Notes under the pieces: generated by a model
Seen by the model: the letters and a program-made list of their open reading frames with translations, nothing else
Told to the model about the DNA's origin: nothing
The model's database searches: none
Made by a program: the position numbers and the translations under genes
Assembly (NCBI GenBank): GCA_051453625.1
Contig: JBOZIK010000001.1
Location: 192,830,117-192,894,116, forward strand
Length of the DNA stretch: 64,000 bases
Source of the DNA: Welwitschia mirabilis
Lineage: Eukaryota; Gnetophyta; Gnetopsida; Welwitschiales
Direction of reading: 5' to 3'
In this document: piece after piece, positions 1 through 9,756 of the stretch
Numbering within the stretch: position 1 is the stretch's first letter
How the letters are laid out: every line of letters starts with the position of its first letter

Positions 1-894
1 TACATCCATTTGATAAACTTTGAAGTTCTTAAAAGCTGCAAAAGATAAAAACATTCTAATGCTATCCAATCTTGCAACAGGAGCAAAGGTATATCCTATA
101 TCAATTCCTTCGATTTAGTTGAAGCCTTGAGCTAAAAGTCTTGCTTTGTTTTTGATAACATTATTTTCTTCATCACATTTGTTCTTAAAAATCCATTTTA
201 TACCAATAACATTCTTATCTTCTGTTCTCTCTACTAGTTTCCAAACATTGTTTATTTTGAACTGTTGTAGCTCATCCTGCATTGCTAGTGTCCATTCTTC
301 ATGATTTTCTGCTTCTTCAAAGTTCTTGGGTTTTATCTTTGAAACATAACAAACATGCGCACACAAATTTTTCATTAAACCTCTTGTTTTTACTTTTGAG
401 TTAACTTCTCCTATGACGGATTCTATCAGATGATCTTTTAAAAGTTTAGGCTTTTTCGGTGTTCCTTCTTTTACTTGAACTTCATTTGTTTTGGTAACAC
501 CTTCATTCGATGTGGGAATACTTGGGGTTACAGTTTCTTCTTCATCTGTGTTACTTACTTTTGGTTTAATCTCATTAATTTGTACATTTATTGACTCTTT
601 AACTATTAAGATTCTTTTGTTGAAAACACGATAAGCTCTACTTCTTGTTGAGTATCCTAAGAAAATGGCTTCATTATCTTTTGATTCAAATTTTCTCAAA
701 TGTTCTCTATCTTTTAGGACATAGAATTTACTTCCAAAAACCTTAAAGTATGACACATTTGGTTGTCTTCCATTCCATAGCTCATAAGGTGTTTTTTCAA
801 TACCTAGTTTAAGATAAACTCTGTTAATAATATAACATGTTGTGCTAACTGCTTCAGCCCAAAATGATTTAAGTACTTCTTTATCATTTAACAT
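1..894 (-). pseudogene. copia pol: integrase C-terminus and N-terminal reverse transcriptase
   Basis: A 259-codon stretch (894 to 115) opens in the integrase tail (FWAEAVSTTCYIINR, then TPYELWNGRQPN and VFGSKFYVLKD, all conserved in copia integrases). It crosses the low-complexity linker and enters RT (EEWTLAMQDELQQF, VIGIKWIFKNK, ARLLAQGFN). A stop at 115 interrupts it, but the RT reading continues to the window edge (FAPVARLDSIRM, then a KVYQMDV motif). The YVDD catalytic motif lies beyond the edge. Clearly copia pol and not functional as it stands. Confidence 0.88.
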
Positions 895-897
895 TGT

Positions 898-1173
898 TCA
901 GGCCATTTCTTGAAGAACTCTGTTCTTTCTCTCAGCTATACCATTTTGTTGTGGTGTTTTCGAAGCTAAAAATTGATGATCAATACCATTTTTAATGAAA
1001 TATTTTTTGAAGAAATGATTTTCAAATTCACCACCATGATCACTTCTTATTTTCTTTATGGTATAACCCCTTTTGTTTTGAATCTTTTTGCAAATTTCAA
1101 CCCAATGCTTATATGCTTTAGACTTGTTGGACAAAAAGGCTATCCAAGTATATCTAGAGTAGTCATCAACCAT
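898..1173 (-). pseudogene. copia integrase catalytic core
   Basis: The 91-codon open segment begins MVDDYSRYTWI and contains IRSDHGGEFENHFF and TPQQNGIAERKNR. These supply the second Asp and the Glu of the DDE triad of retroviral-type integrases. The first Asp would lie upstream around 1200-1235 (LIHMDLV, in another frame). A stop separates this block from the C-terminal block starting at 894. The catalytic residues in this block are intact although the gene as a whole is broken. Confidence 0.9.
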
Positions 1174-1179
1174 TGAAAG

Positions 1180-1676
1180 AAATTAACGTTTTCCACCTAG
1201 ACTTCGAGTTTGAGCAAGTCTAACTAAATCCATATGAATAAGTTATAATGGCATTGATGTGGAAACATGAGTTTTACTTTTATGAGAGGTCCTAATTTGT
1301 TTTGCCTTTTGACATGCATCACATAACCCTTGTTTTTCTATGTTTATCTTAGAAATTCCTCTAATGATATTCTTACAAATAATCATTTTTAATTGATCAT
1401 AATAACATGTATTAAATGTTTATGCCATAACTAATCTTGAGGAACATTCAAGAAATAACAAGGAGATAATGATTGATCTATGCTATATACATTATCTATT
1501 CTACTAGATCTAAGAATCACATCATTCGATTTTTCATACACAATTTCATATTTTGATTTATTAAAAACTACTTTGTGACCTTTGTCACAAATTTGACTAA
1601 TACTCAATAGATTGTGCTTTAAACCACTTACATATAAAACTTCATTAATCATAGGAAGGTTACCTCTCCAATGCAT
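1180..1676 (-). pseudogene. copia pre-integrase region (GAG_pre-integrs) with zinc-binding remnant
   Basis: The open part (1676-1431) reads NEVLYVSGLKHNLLSISQIC, the hallmark between copia protease and integrase. Downstream, after a frame change, LWHKHL (normally an LWHxRLGH motif) and CDACQKAK preserve parts of the HHCC zinc-binding module of the integrase N-terminus. Multiple stops between 1430 and 1180 show decay. It links the protease and integrase blocks of the same element. Confidence 0.8.
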
Positions 1677-1969
1677 TCTATTTTTGCTCTTTTGTTGTCT
1701 CCGAAAGTCACTTCTCCTCCATCAAAGTGGCTTAGATGTTTGAATCTAGATTTGTCTCCTGTCATGTGTCTCGAACATCCACTGTCAAGATACCAACTTG
1801 TGCTATTTGAGATTTTGAAAGCTGTCTGAATCAACAAACTTTTAAGATCATTAGCTTTCTTCCACATAGTCCTTTTAGACTTATGTGGTATATCCTTTTT
1901 AGGAATAAACTTAAAAGGAAATGAACTAATAGAATTTAAAAACAACATTAATTTTTTAGCATTACACAT
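1649..1969 (-). pseudogene. copia aspartic protease
   Basis: A 106-codon open frame contains WYLDSGCSRHMTGD near residues 60-73, the catalytic DSG motif of plant copia proteases, followed by FGDNKRAKIECIGEV, the usual flap-side motif. It overlaps the pre-integrase frame by 28 bp in a different frame, which marks a frameshift. The DSG triplet itself is intact. Upstream residues (KANDLKSLLIQTA) are linker with no recognisable domain. Confidence 0.85.
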
Positions 1970-1974
1970 AAAGT

Positions 1975-2580
1975 TTGAATAATCTATTTTTTCACAGAAG
2001 TGACCAGTAAGCTTTAAAAGAAAATTACCATAATTGGTTACTTAATTTTGCTGTGCTTGAGGTTTTTGTGAGATGAACCTAATACCTAATTTATTTCCAA
2101 CCAGTTTCTCAACTCTAATCATTTGTTCCAATTTGGCAGATCCACCTAAAAATTATTAACAAAATCTTTTACCTACAAAGTGAGGTTGGCATTTTTGAAT
2201 TTAACTCTTTCAAAACTTGATTCCAAATCATTCTTTTCCTTGGTGAGGGATTTTATAACCTTATTTAGGTCATTAATCCTTCTAATTAGTTTTTCACACT
2301 CTTGATACAACTCTTAACAAGTGTCTTCCAAATCATATTGATCTTTATTTCTCATTTCATCATCATTATGGACTAAAATGTTTAACACATTCCACAATGG
2401 TGGCACAAAAGCCATAAAAGAGAGTCTCCTTTTTTTATTGTGTTTTGGAGCATTTCTTTTGTATCTTTCACTTGTTGCAATTTGTTTAAAAATATAACCA
2501 TATACTATCCAAAGAAAATAGATAAAGGCATAGGTATTTAGGGAGGGCATGCTAAAAAATTTACCAAGAAGAGAAGCCAT
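1975..2580 (-). pseudogene. copia gag C-terminal region with coiled-coil heptads
   Basis: The first 88 codons (2580-2314) are K/R-rich and end in a stop. Beyond the stop the same frame continues as a charged helix (ELYQECEKLIRRINDLNK, then SLTKEKNDLESSFERVK), typical of the coiled-coil spacer between the gag zinc knuckle and the protease in SIRE-like elements. More stops follow near 2170 and 2050. The gag N-terminal domain and a CCHC knuckle are not visible, so the gag has been shortened by deletion. Confidence 0.55.
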
Positions 2581-2633
2581 TAAAGGGTTCTAAGTCTAGA
2601 TCGATTAAAATATATGAAAATGACTTAACCTTA

Positions 2634-2644
2634 CTCTGATACCA
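2634..2644 (-). promoter_or_regulatory. primer-binding site of E1
   Basis: The minus strand reads TGGTATCAGAG, complementary to the 3' end of plant initiator tRNA-Met, two bases (TT) inside the LTR boundary at 2647. This sets the element orientation as minus and fixes the inner LTR edge. Confidence 0.9.
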
Positions 2645-2646
2645 AA

Positions 2647-3837
2647 TGATAAGATCAAGAACTCTAGAAGGCGGGGTGAATAGGTTCTTTCACAAACTTA
2701 TGCACAAATCTAAAATAAGTCTATCTAAATTACAGCTTGCATATGAAAATAACTAAATCAAGAATGTGCATATGATAATGAAAAATTGAAAGTAAAGAAT
2801 CAAAGAATAAAATGCACAAGCTACCAAATTCGATGCACGCCAGATTTATAATGGTTCGGGAACTCCCCTACACCACTCTCGATGATCAGCTTTCCCCAAG
2901 CTTGATCTTAGATCTCTGTTACTCCACAGGTTTTACCAGGTTCACCTGTAATCCTTACAAGCAGACTTTTACATGCTAAGTCTCAACCTTAACAACAAAC
3001 TTTTACAGGCTAAGTCTCAACCTTTATAATGGACTTTTACAGGCTAAGTCTCAAACCTCTGTAAGCAATGGATGTGATGTAATAATGCTTTGATCACTCA
3101 GATATCACATGTTCTATAGTAGTACAATGGATGGAGCTCTACTCCAATAAATCACAATGATGAAGCTCTTAGATCTGATTTTCAATGAATCTCTTATGCT
3201 AATGATTGATCTCCTAAATTAGATATGAAGCAATATAATGATATACCAATGAAAGTATAGTCTAATCTTTCAGATCCACAATAAAAATGACAAATAGAAA
3301 TAGTGCCAAAAAGATCTCTAAGTTAACAATAGCATAGCTATTTATAATGGAGGGCTAATAGGGTTTATTACAAATGAATTGTGCAGCTATAAATAGCTAG
3401 AAAACAGCTAGGTAATGGCTAGGAAACAGATACATAACATTTATAAATTTTATTTTTTTGTGTCGTCCAGTTGATCCCACAAAAATTCGGTCAACTCCAT
3501 GTGAGCTAGATCGACCTCATCCTGGGTCTGGTTGATCCCTTGCCTCGATCTGGAATTATTGCCTATTAGCTTCTCAAGTCCGATCGACCCCTTTCCATTT
3601 GGTTCAGGGATATTGGCTTTAGAGTTACAGGTCCGATCGATTCCATCAGAATCCGATCGACCCCTTTAGGATTCAGTCAAATCCCACTGGAGGTTAGCAT
3701 AACTCAGCAGGTTTCTGGTGTATTTTTTGTCTAATTCTTTCACCTACAAAACTCAATCTCATCTGCACACAAGATATAACATTTTGTACTACACAAGAGA
3801 TATTAGTTTGACATCAATTGGCAAATATAATCTAACA
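2647..3837 (-). repeat. complete LTR of E1 (5' LTR, 1191 bp)
   Basis: On the minus strand it begins TGTTAGATTATATTTGCC and ends GATCTTATCA, giving TG...CA ends, with the PBS directly adjacent. In plus reading the block near 2850 (ATAATGGTTCGGGAAC, ACACCACTCTC) is the conserved copia LTR segment also seen in E3. A TATA box lies at 3338-3346. The segment 3462-3685 carries about eight spaced variants of a GATCGACC-like motif. The outer edge is placed by the TGTTAG start, shared in style with the LTRs of E3 and E4. Confidence 0.82.
3338..3346 (-). promoter_or_regulatory. TATA box in LTR of E1
   Basis: The minus strand reads TATAAATAG at a plausible mid-LTR position, consistent with the U3/R transcription start of a copia LTR. 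No experimental support; position and sequence only. Confidence 0.5.
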
Positions 3838-4404
3838 CGGATTTCCACACAGAATTAAATATTTATAGTGCAGACATTCCAACTCAGTTAGGATGAACGT
3901 TCCCACTCCCGATCTATTGTGTAATGACTAGTTTATGGATGAAATACGAAGGATTCTAAACATTGAATCAAGTGAAAACTTCAAGGTGATTGTGATGGGT
4001 ATCTTTCCAATGATCTTAACTCTCATTAGCAGCCAAAGAGATCATATTTATTTTTAAGGATCTTGAAAATGTAACATCAGCAGCTAATTTGCTTATGTGC
4101 TCTATGAAAAAAAATGAGCTAGTTCTTAAAAGGTTTAATCTCATTGAGAAAAACTTGCATTTTGTCTATTCTTCTCTCTCGAGTTGAAGATTAGTGTTTA
4201 TTTTCTTTGCTCCATTCAAATTATAATATCAATGGTCAAGGAACCCTTGCTTTATTTGAAGTTTTTAACATGGTTTAGTCTAAGCCAAAAAAGACTTAGT
4301 TGCAAAGGGTTGATCATCAACTAGAAATCATCATTGGAAAAAGGTTAATGATCAGCGAGAAAATCATCAGTTGAAGGATATTGAAGGAAGCTAAGAAAGA
4401 CATA

Positions 4405-4447
<43 letters not shown>

Positions 4448-4489
4448 CCAAGCCTATCCCCATCCTCTACCCTAAAAAAAGAATTTTCA
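3838..4489 (+). repeat. 5' LTR remnant of copia element E2 (left limit uncertain)
   Basis: The sequence ends in TTTTCA at 4489, two bases before a primer-binding site, which marks the inner edge of a plus-strand 5' LTR. The outer edge was probably destroyed or displaced by insertion of E1, whose LTR stops at 3837. A (TA)18 microsatellite sits at 4411-4446 within it. No matching 3' LTR can be recognised near 8.56 kb, so the extent is a guess. Confidence 0.45.
4411..4446. repeat. (TA)n microsatellite, 18 units
   Basis: Uninterrupted alternating TA for 36 bp inside the LTR remnant of E2. Confidence 0.98.
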
Positions 4490-4491
4490 AT

Positions 4492-4502
4492 TGATATCAG
4501 AG
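4492..4502 (+). promoter_or_regulatory. primer-binding site of E2
   Basis: TGATATCAGAG differs by one base from the plant initiator-Met PBS TGGTATCAGAG and lies two bases after a TTTTCA LTR end, with a gag reading frame starting 130 bp downstream. Confidence 0.8.
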
Positions 4503-4628
4503 TAAGATTACCATTAATAGAGTTTTACCACTCTGAGTTGATCAACTGAAACATGATCTTAATGAGGGTTACTCGATTTCAAGACGTCCTCATTTTAGTG
4601 GATCAAATTATTTCTTTAGAAATCCAAA

Positions 4629-4934
4629 ATGGCTACTTTTTTGAAATATCTTGATCTAAATATTTTTGATAGTGTTTTATGTGGTTATTCAGAACCTACT
4701 ACTCATTTGGCAAGTTGGACTAATGAGCAACTTGAGGAAGGGAGACTCAATGCTAAAGGAAAAAATGCCCTCCTATGTGCTCTCAACCTTCAAGAATACA
4801 ATCAAGTAGTAAAGTACACCTCAACAAAGGAAATTTGGGATACTTTTGAAATAGCTCATAAAAGTATGAATGTAGTTAAGAATTCAAAATTACAATTTCA
4901 AATCACTCAATTTGATAATATTACAATGGAATAG
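4629..4934 (+). pseudogene. copia gag, N-terminal part
   Basis: 101 codons beginning MATFLKYLDLNIFD, with WTNEQLEEGRLNAKGKNALL and STKEIWDTFEIAHK, the conserved core of plant copia gag (UBN2/retrotran_gag type). The frame ends at 4934 because a 450-bp insertion interrupts the gene directly after TMEE. The gag reading resumes at about 5387. Confidence 0.85.
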
Positions 4935-5386
4935 CCGGTGAGTAGGATGCAGTAAATTAAAATATCAGCAGGCTTAAAAAGTCATGTCAGGGAGACATGT
5001 CGCCATTGTATTGGCAATATGTCAGAGTAAAATGTCAATAATTGTATTTCTTAAAAAAAAGTAAAGCTTATTAATTTTATGAGATGTGCAATAAATTAAT
5101 GCTCTACTAGCAAAAATGATTTTTTCATGGGAAAATTGTGATTTTTCACTTCAATTTTTCTATTGTTCAGTGGTCTATTGTGCAGAAAATAGTTTTAATG
5201 GTACCTATGTGAGGCATCTTCAAAAAGTCGGCAATATATCAGTGGAAAGTTAGAAATGTCGAAAATGTCACCAACTTTTTCAAAATATTAGTTGAAAATG
5301 TTAGCTAACTTCAAGACATTTTCAAATTAAAAAAAGGGTAACATGTCACCCTTTTTTTGTGACATGTTGCGACATTTTACTCTATA
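4935..5386. mobile_element. about 450-bp non-autonomous insertion inside E2 gag
   Basis: Gag reading breaks off at ATGGAA and resumes at GGAAGAG, so the intervening sequence is an insertion with a possible GGAA target duplication. Inside is a 13-bp inverted pair, AGAGTAAAATGTC at 5024-5036 and its complement at 5371-5383. Repeated GACATGT/ACATGTC motifs and a short hairpin (AAAAAGGGT with ACCCTTTTT) lie at about 5330-5353. No coding capacity is visible. It resembles a MITE-like element but matches no family I can name. Confidence 0.6.
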
Positions 5387-5910
5387 GGAAGAGCAAAGAA
5401 CTATTGTTGAATATATAACCAAGATGATTAATATTATAAACACACTATGGGGAGTCCGTGAAAAGGTCCCTGAAAGAAGAGTTGCAAGGAAAATCTTAAG
5501 GAGGTTATCCAAATGGTTCTGACCAAAGATCACTACCATAAAAGAAAGCAAGAATTCTAACACCATGAGTTTGGAGGATCTTAAAGGATCTCTAATTGCA
5601 TACGAGCCTATCATTTTGGCTAAAGATACACCTAAAGCTAAAAACATATCCCTAAACTATTCTAGACAAGGAAAGGATGAATTAAGCAATGAAGAAGATG
5701 ATGATAATTTAGCCTTATCGACTAAAAATTTCAAAAGATTCTTGTGGAACCAAAGAATTCTAGGAGAATAAGGCCAAGCTTAAGTGATGATCAATTTAAT
5801 AAAGGAAATGATGATGAGAGTTAACAATAGGAACAAAAAACCTTTGTAATGCTTTAAGTACAAAGGATTTGATCACATTACTATTGAGAGTGCCAACACT
5901 AGGAAAGGAA
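5387..5910 (+). pseudogene. copia gag, C-terminal part with degenerate zinc knuckle
   Basis: After the insertion the reading runs EYITKMINIINTLWGVREKV and on to MSLEDLKGSLIAYE, the SL-E-L-G-L helix typical of copia gag, with one stop at about 5521. At 5853-5906 a shifted frame gives CFKYKGFDHITIES, where the CCHC knuckle has lost its second and fourth cysteines (to Tyr and Ser). The nucleocapsid could not bind zinc normally. Confidence 0.75.
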
Positions 5911-6270
5911 AAAAACAAAGAAAAGAAGACACTAAAGGCTACATTGGATAATGAAGAAGAATCTAAATCAAACAACTCCCAATGTGGAGAAGAAGAATGT
6001 GGTCTATTGGCTTTTGTTGAAGACTATGCCCTTGTTGTAACTATACATAAAGATCCAACAATTCCAAAGGATTAAAATGTAAATCATGAATCTCTTGAAG
6101 ATATTGAAGATGTCTTATATGTCGAAGGGTTGAAGCATAATCTTCTTAGTATTATTCAAATCTGCAACAAGGGTAATATAGTTATTATTGATAAAAAATA
6201 ATTGTGTTATTAAAAATGCTTCAAATAATAAAGTTCTTTTAGTTGCATCTAGAACAAGTAATCTTTACTC
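5869..6270 (+). pseudogene. copia post-gag linker and truncated protease/pre-integrase junction
   Basis: An acidic linker (EEESKSNNSQCGEEECGLLA) is followed near 6090-6160 by a frame giving DVLYVEGLKHNLLSI, the block that follows protease. The catalytic DSG protease motif expected between them is missing, so this part was deleted. Stops occur at 6075 and near 6200. Confidence 0.65.
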
Positions 6271-6273
6271 TAT

Positions 6274-7180
6274 TTGAGGAAAATCAAGCTTGGAGAAATG
6301 TATGGCTTCACTCAAGAAAGTAAAGGAAGGCTATGGCATAAGAGAATAGGGCACTCCAATGTTGAAATTCTAAAGATAATATCTCAACAAAAATTGATAA
6401 GCGGCTTACCAAAATTAAACCTTATAAATTTTAAATCGCATGAGCACTGTCACATAGAGAAAATATTAAAGTCATCATTCAAACCTAAAAAGGGTATAAC
6501 CACAAAGGAACTATTAGACATGTTGCATTTAGATCTTACGGGGCCTATAAAGATAAAAAGTCTTGGAGGTAAGAAATAATTTATGGTAGTAGTTACTGAC
6601 TTCATAAGATATACTTGGGTTAAATTTTTATATTCAAAATCTAATGGTTTTGACAAGTTTTCTAGACTATGTAGGAAAATCCAACATGAAAAGGGACATG
6701 ATGTGAAGAAAATTGGATTTGATCATGGAGGTGAGTTTAATAATGAGATCTTCATTAATTTTTATGATAACTATGAGATTTTTCATTAATTTTCAACCCG
6801 AAGGACTCCACAACAAAATGGAGTTGCAAAAAGAAAGAATAGGATCTTAATTGAAATGGCAAAAACAATGCTTAGTGAAAACAACCTTTCAAGATTGTTA
6901 TGGGCAAAAGTAGTAAATACTGCATGCTATATATCTAATTAGGTTTTCTTGAGATCTGATACTCAGAGTACTCCTTACAAGCTATGGAATGACAAAATAC
7001 CTAAATGATAGTATTTTAAAGTTTTCAGAAGCAAGTGCATTATTTTAAATAATCAGAGTCCAAGTAAATTTCAGCCCAAATGTATGCATGGTATATTTCT
7101 TGATTAGTCTTTAAAGAGTAAGGCTTATAGGGTTTTAAATTTTAAAATAAATAAAGTAGAAAAATCTATACACGTGAAGG
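6274..7180 (+). pseudogene. copia pre-integrase and integrase
   Basis: LWHKRIGHSNVEILK, C-H-I-E after EHCH, LHLDLTGPIK, VVVTDFIRYTWVKF, GFDHGGEFNNEIF and TPQQNGVAKRKNR follow in order, with stops at 6579 and 6789 and more near 6940-7100. The HHCC module has lost its last cysteine. The DDE glutamate in the normal GxAERKN motif has become lysine (VAKRKN), so the integrase is dead at its active site as well as interrupted. The tail YKLWNDKIPK and VFRSKC are also present. Confidence 0.85.
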
Positions 7181-7181
7181 T

Positions 7182-7735
7182 TTGAAAACTAACAATGAAG
7201 GTAGATTAGACCAATATGAAGAGGATGAAGTTATTCCATCATCTACAAGTAATAATCAAAATGACAACCAAGATGACTCTAGTAAAGATCTTGAAGAAGA
7301 AGATAATGAAAATTCAAATGTTTCTACCTCTCACGAATGTATAAAGCTATCGCTTAGAATAAGAAGAGATCATTCCATGGATCAAATTATTGAAGACCTT
7401 GTTTTTGGAACACAAGAAGATGAACAAACTATGTGTGTGTACATTTTTATTTGGTTTCTAACATTGAACCTAAAATATAGCTAAATCAAAGCAACATGAA
7501 CAATAGATGTAAGAAATATAGAAGGAGCTGAATTAGTTTAAAAGAAATGAACTATGGAACTTAATTCCCAAACCAAAAGGTAAACACGTCATTAGTACTA
7601 AATGGGTTTTCAGAAATAAGTTGGATGAAACAAGCACCATTGTGCAAAACAAGGCTTGTTTGATGGCACAAGGCTATGGCTAGGAGAAAGATATAGTCTA
7701 TGGTGAGACTTATGCTCCTATAGCTAAGCTTTAAT
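7182..7735 (+). pseudogene. copia linker and first part of reverse transcriptase
   Basis: An acidic, Asn/Ser-rich linker (SSTSNNQNDNQDDSS) ends at a stop near 7484. The RT reading follows: ELWNLIPKPKGKHVIS, TKWVFRNKLDE, ACLMAQGYG and ETYAPIAKL. It breaks at about 7735, and the catalytic fingers/palm with the YVDD motif are missing. Confidence 0.8.
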
Positions 7736-7774
7736 CCATTAAAATCAAAAAATTATGTTCATGTCTTGGCATTT

Positions 7775-8225
7775 GGTTTCCAAGAGATACTTCACTTGAT
7801 TTGGTTGGGTATAGTAATATAGATTATGCCAGATGTATGGATGATCGAAAAAGCACAAGTGATGTCTGTTATTCCCTTAGTAATTACCTCATAGTATGGA
7901 GCTCCAAGAAATAAAATTCTACATTTTTGTATACTATAAAGGCTAAATACATATTAGTTAGAGCTTGCTGCTCATAGCTATTATAGATGATGCATACTTT
8001 TCATGAATATGGGGCGGATATGAAAAGAACTCAACCATTATGTAATAATACTAGTGCAATAAACATTGCAAGGAATTTAGCCCAATACCCATGTATAAAA
8101 CACATTGATATAAGACATCATTTCATCAGAGAATAAGTTCAGCCTAATAAGTTTAGAGCATGTGACTACTAAAAAAAAACTAGTGGATATATTTATAAAG
8201 GCTTTACTAGAATCTTTGAATCCTT
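7775..8225 (+). pseudogene. copia RNase H
   Basis: After the RT deletion the frame resumes with DLVGYSNIDYARCMDDRKST (the YSDADWAG-type start of copia RNase H). Then come WSSKK, a Lys-Ala-Lys-Tyr helix, NNTSAINIARNLAQYP and HIDIRHHFIRE, the conserved C-terminal RNase H motif. Several TAG/TAA stops interrupt it. It ends with the usual DI-x-KAL-like sequence near 8200. Confidence 0.82.
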
Positions 8226-8352
8226 AACATGCCCACCTCACATATGATCTAAACATTAATGAGTAATAAAATTTGTACATATTTGATCAAGTACTTCTAA
8301 GTATAGTGCTTGTCCTAAAACTAACTTCCAATTTTTATTCTTCTCTTGGTTA

Positions 8353-8464
8353 GTGAATCTTTCATTTAGAATAGTCTTTTCTTATTCTCTAAAAGCCTTG
8401 ATGTTTGTCCTCTCTCTTTGGAGCTTCAAATTTATTTTTTATGCTTATTTTATTCTTAATTTCT
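8353..8464 (+). pseudogene. hydrophobic tail ORF of E2
   Basis: LKALMFVLSLWSFKFIFYAY is a run of hydrophobic residues directly after pol, followed by sequence gap and then by a KKGREN-type reading over the polypurine tract. The same arrangement (hydrophobic run, then N-x-x-KGRE) is at 18079-18250 on the minus strand in E3. It is probably the end of the extra ORF common in this element group; no function assigned. Confidence 0.4.
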
Positions 8465-8509
8465 NNNNNNNNNNNNNNNNNNNNNNNNNNNNNNNNNNNN
8501 NNNNNNNNN
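8465..8509. other. assembly gap (45 N)
   Basis: Run of N; any reading across it is meaningless. Confidence 1.
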
Positions 8510-8546
8510 AGACTCTAAACATCCTGAGAATGTGAGTAGTTTTTGT

Positions 8547-8561
8547 AAAAAAGGGAGAGAA
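8547..8561 (+). promoter_or_regulatory. polypurine tract of E2
   Basis: AAAAAAGGGAGAGAA is the plus-strand primer site expected directly before a 3' LTR. The AAGGGAGAGAA core recurs in E3 at 18098-18109 (minus). A 3' LTR should start just after, but no clear TG start is found (TCTAGGGTAG follows). Confidence 0.6.
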
Positions 8562-8785
8562 TCTAGGGTAGATGTCTGCCCTTTAGAAGTCGGGACTTCC
8601 ATGTAAATGGACAAATGCAAAATGAAACCCTTTTTTAAAAAAGAAGAGAACTCATCCTATAAAGAGGACATTCCCCCTTCTCATTATGTCAAGTTTAATG
8701 TGTAGCATCAGAAGTAAGTTCTTTCTCTTTCACTCTCATTTCCTTTCATATTTTGACTTTTTTTACTTCTATTTCCTGTTTCATC
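8562..8785 (+). repeat. probable LTR piece or leader before the extra ORF
   Basis: The segment has CCTATAAAGAGG at about 8657-8668, a TATA-like box, followed by a pyrimidine-rich leader up to the ATG at 8786. It could be a truncated 3' LTR of E2 or the 5' LTR end of a separate element carrying the extra ORF. No PBS is visible. Confidence 0.35.
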
Positions 8786-9605
8786 ATGCCAAGGGCTAAG
8801 AGTTTAGTTTCAAGAAAAGACAGGATCAACGATAAGGAAGAAAAACCAATATTTATCTCTAAAAGAGCCAAGGCTATGTGGCCTTCAAGTTTTAACAAGA
8901 AGCCTTTCATACCAGAAAGAGTAATTCTTCATGACACTTTCAAAAACTATTTTAATATTTTTTTAGGATTAGAAGAACTCAATTAGACATATATTATAAA
9001 CCCTCATACTCATGCCATAGTCAACCTTATTCATAGATTTTACTGTAATGGATCCTTTGAGTCTCAACAAAGTCTTTTTGTTTCAAACTCATATGGCATT
9101 AACATTGAAGTAGATCTAGAAATGATTTCTTGTGCTATTAGTTTTCCATTAGAAGAAGAGGATTATGTGTACATGTTGTCAGTTTCTATTCTTAACAGTC
9201 TAGTTCCCAAGAAAGAGCTCATAGATGTACTCTATGTATAACATGAGGCTTGGAGAATAGCCATACCAGCATGACTTTTACTTCGAATTTACAAAGTATT
9301 TTTCAATATTGTTTCAAGTAATCTCATTTCCAAGCTTGGGAAAATGGATGAAGTATCCCTACTACTTCAATGGGATTAACAACCCTACCTTGTGATGGAG
9401 AAATTCCAAAGATGTGTCATGATCAGGCAGCCTTACCAAAAGTCAAGGATGAAATCTTCAAGTTGCCCAAACAGTTTGATGTGTCTTCTCTGATTCGTAT
9501 TAAAATTGTGTATGTCTCAAATCCTTCACCTCCTTCTTCCCCTTCAACTAGTCATTCAAGCATATTAGGTCTAAAGAATCCTCTTGTAGATCATCCTCTA
9601 TAGAA
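8786..9605 (+). pseudogene. extra ORF resembling 'putative plant transposon protein' domain, copy 1 (right-facing arm)
   Basis: Reading from ATG 8786: MPRAKSLVSRKDRIND, then KPFIPERVILHDTF, INPHTHAIVNLIHRFYCN, ISCAISFPLEEEDY, RIYKVFFNIVSSNLISKLG and near 9380 TTLPCDGEIPKM-type sequence, with stops at 8984 and 9240 and a frame change near 9370. The pattern (an aromatic/GW block, a P-x-V-x-x-x-FY block, then an R-x-x-x-N-I-L-P block) is that of the domain many plant genome annotations call putative plant transposon protein, usually found in retrotransposons beside pol. Function unknown; an env-like role is sometimes suggested. Its inverted twin is at 9757-10574. Confidence 0.6.
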
Positions 9606-9756
9606 AAATGGTTAAAGAGGGTCTCTTCTTAGCTCTCCAAGATTAAGTAGGTTCTCGTAGAATTTGGTTTAGACGCTCTTCTAGAATTTGGTTAGAGGTT
9701 GCTTTAACTTCTTAAAGAGATAAAAACAAATCCTATTTAACTGATTTTCTGTAAAG

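Larger units (their letters stand above)
1..3837 (-). mobile_element. Ty1/copia LTR retrotransposon E1 (5' LTR to partial RT)
   Basis: On the minus strand the order is LTR (3837 to 2647), primer-binding site, gag tail, protease, pre-integrase, integrase and the start of reverse transcriptase, which runs off the left edge. This is the Ty1/copia order (integrase before RT). The coding part has several in-frame stops and frameshifts, so the copy is dead. The RNase H end and 3' LTR lie outside the window, so target-site duplication and LTR-LTR age cannot be assessed. The coiled-coil gag tail suggests the SIRE/Maximus-like branch, which is an inference from layout. Confidence 0.88.
4490..8561 (+). 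mobile_element. Ty1/copia LTR retrotransposon E2, internal region, internally deleted
   Basis: Plus-strand order is PBS, gag (split by an insertion), degenerate zinc knuckle, pre-integrase, integrase, a short piece of RT, RNase H, a hydrophobic tail and a polypurine tract. The protease active-site region is absent between about 6070 and 6085, and most of RT is absent between about 7735 and 7775, so two internal deletions have occurred. Many stops. A 45-base run of N (8465-8509) interrupts the tail. The element lies head to head with E1. Confidence 0.85.
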
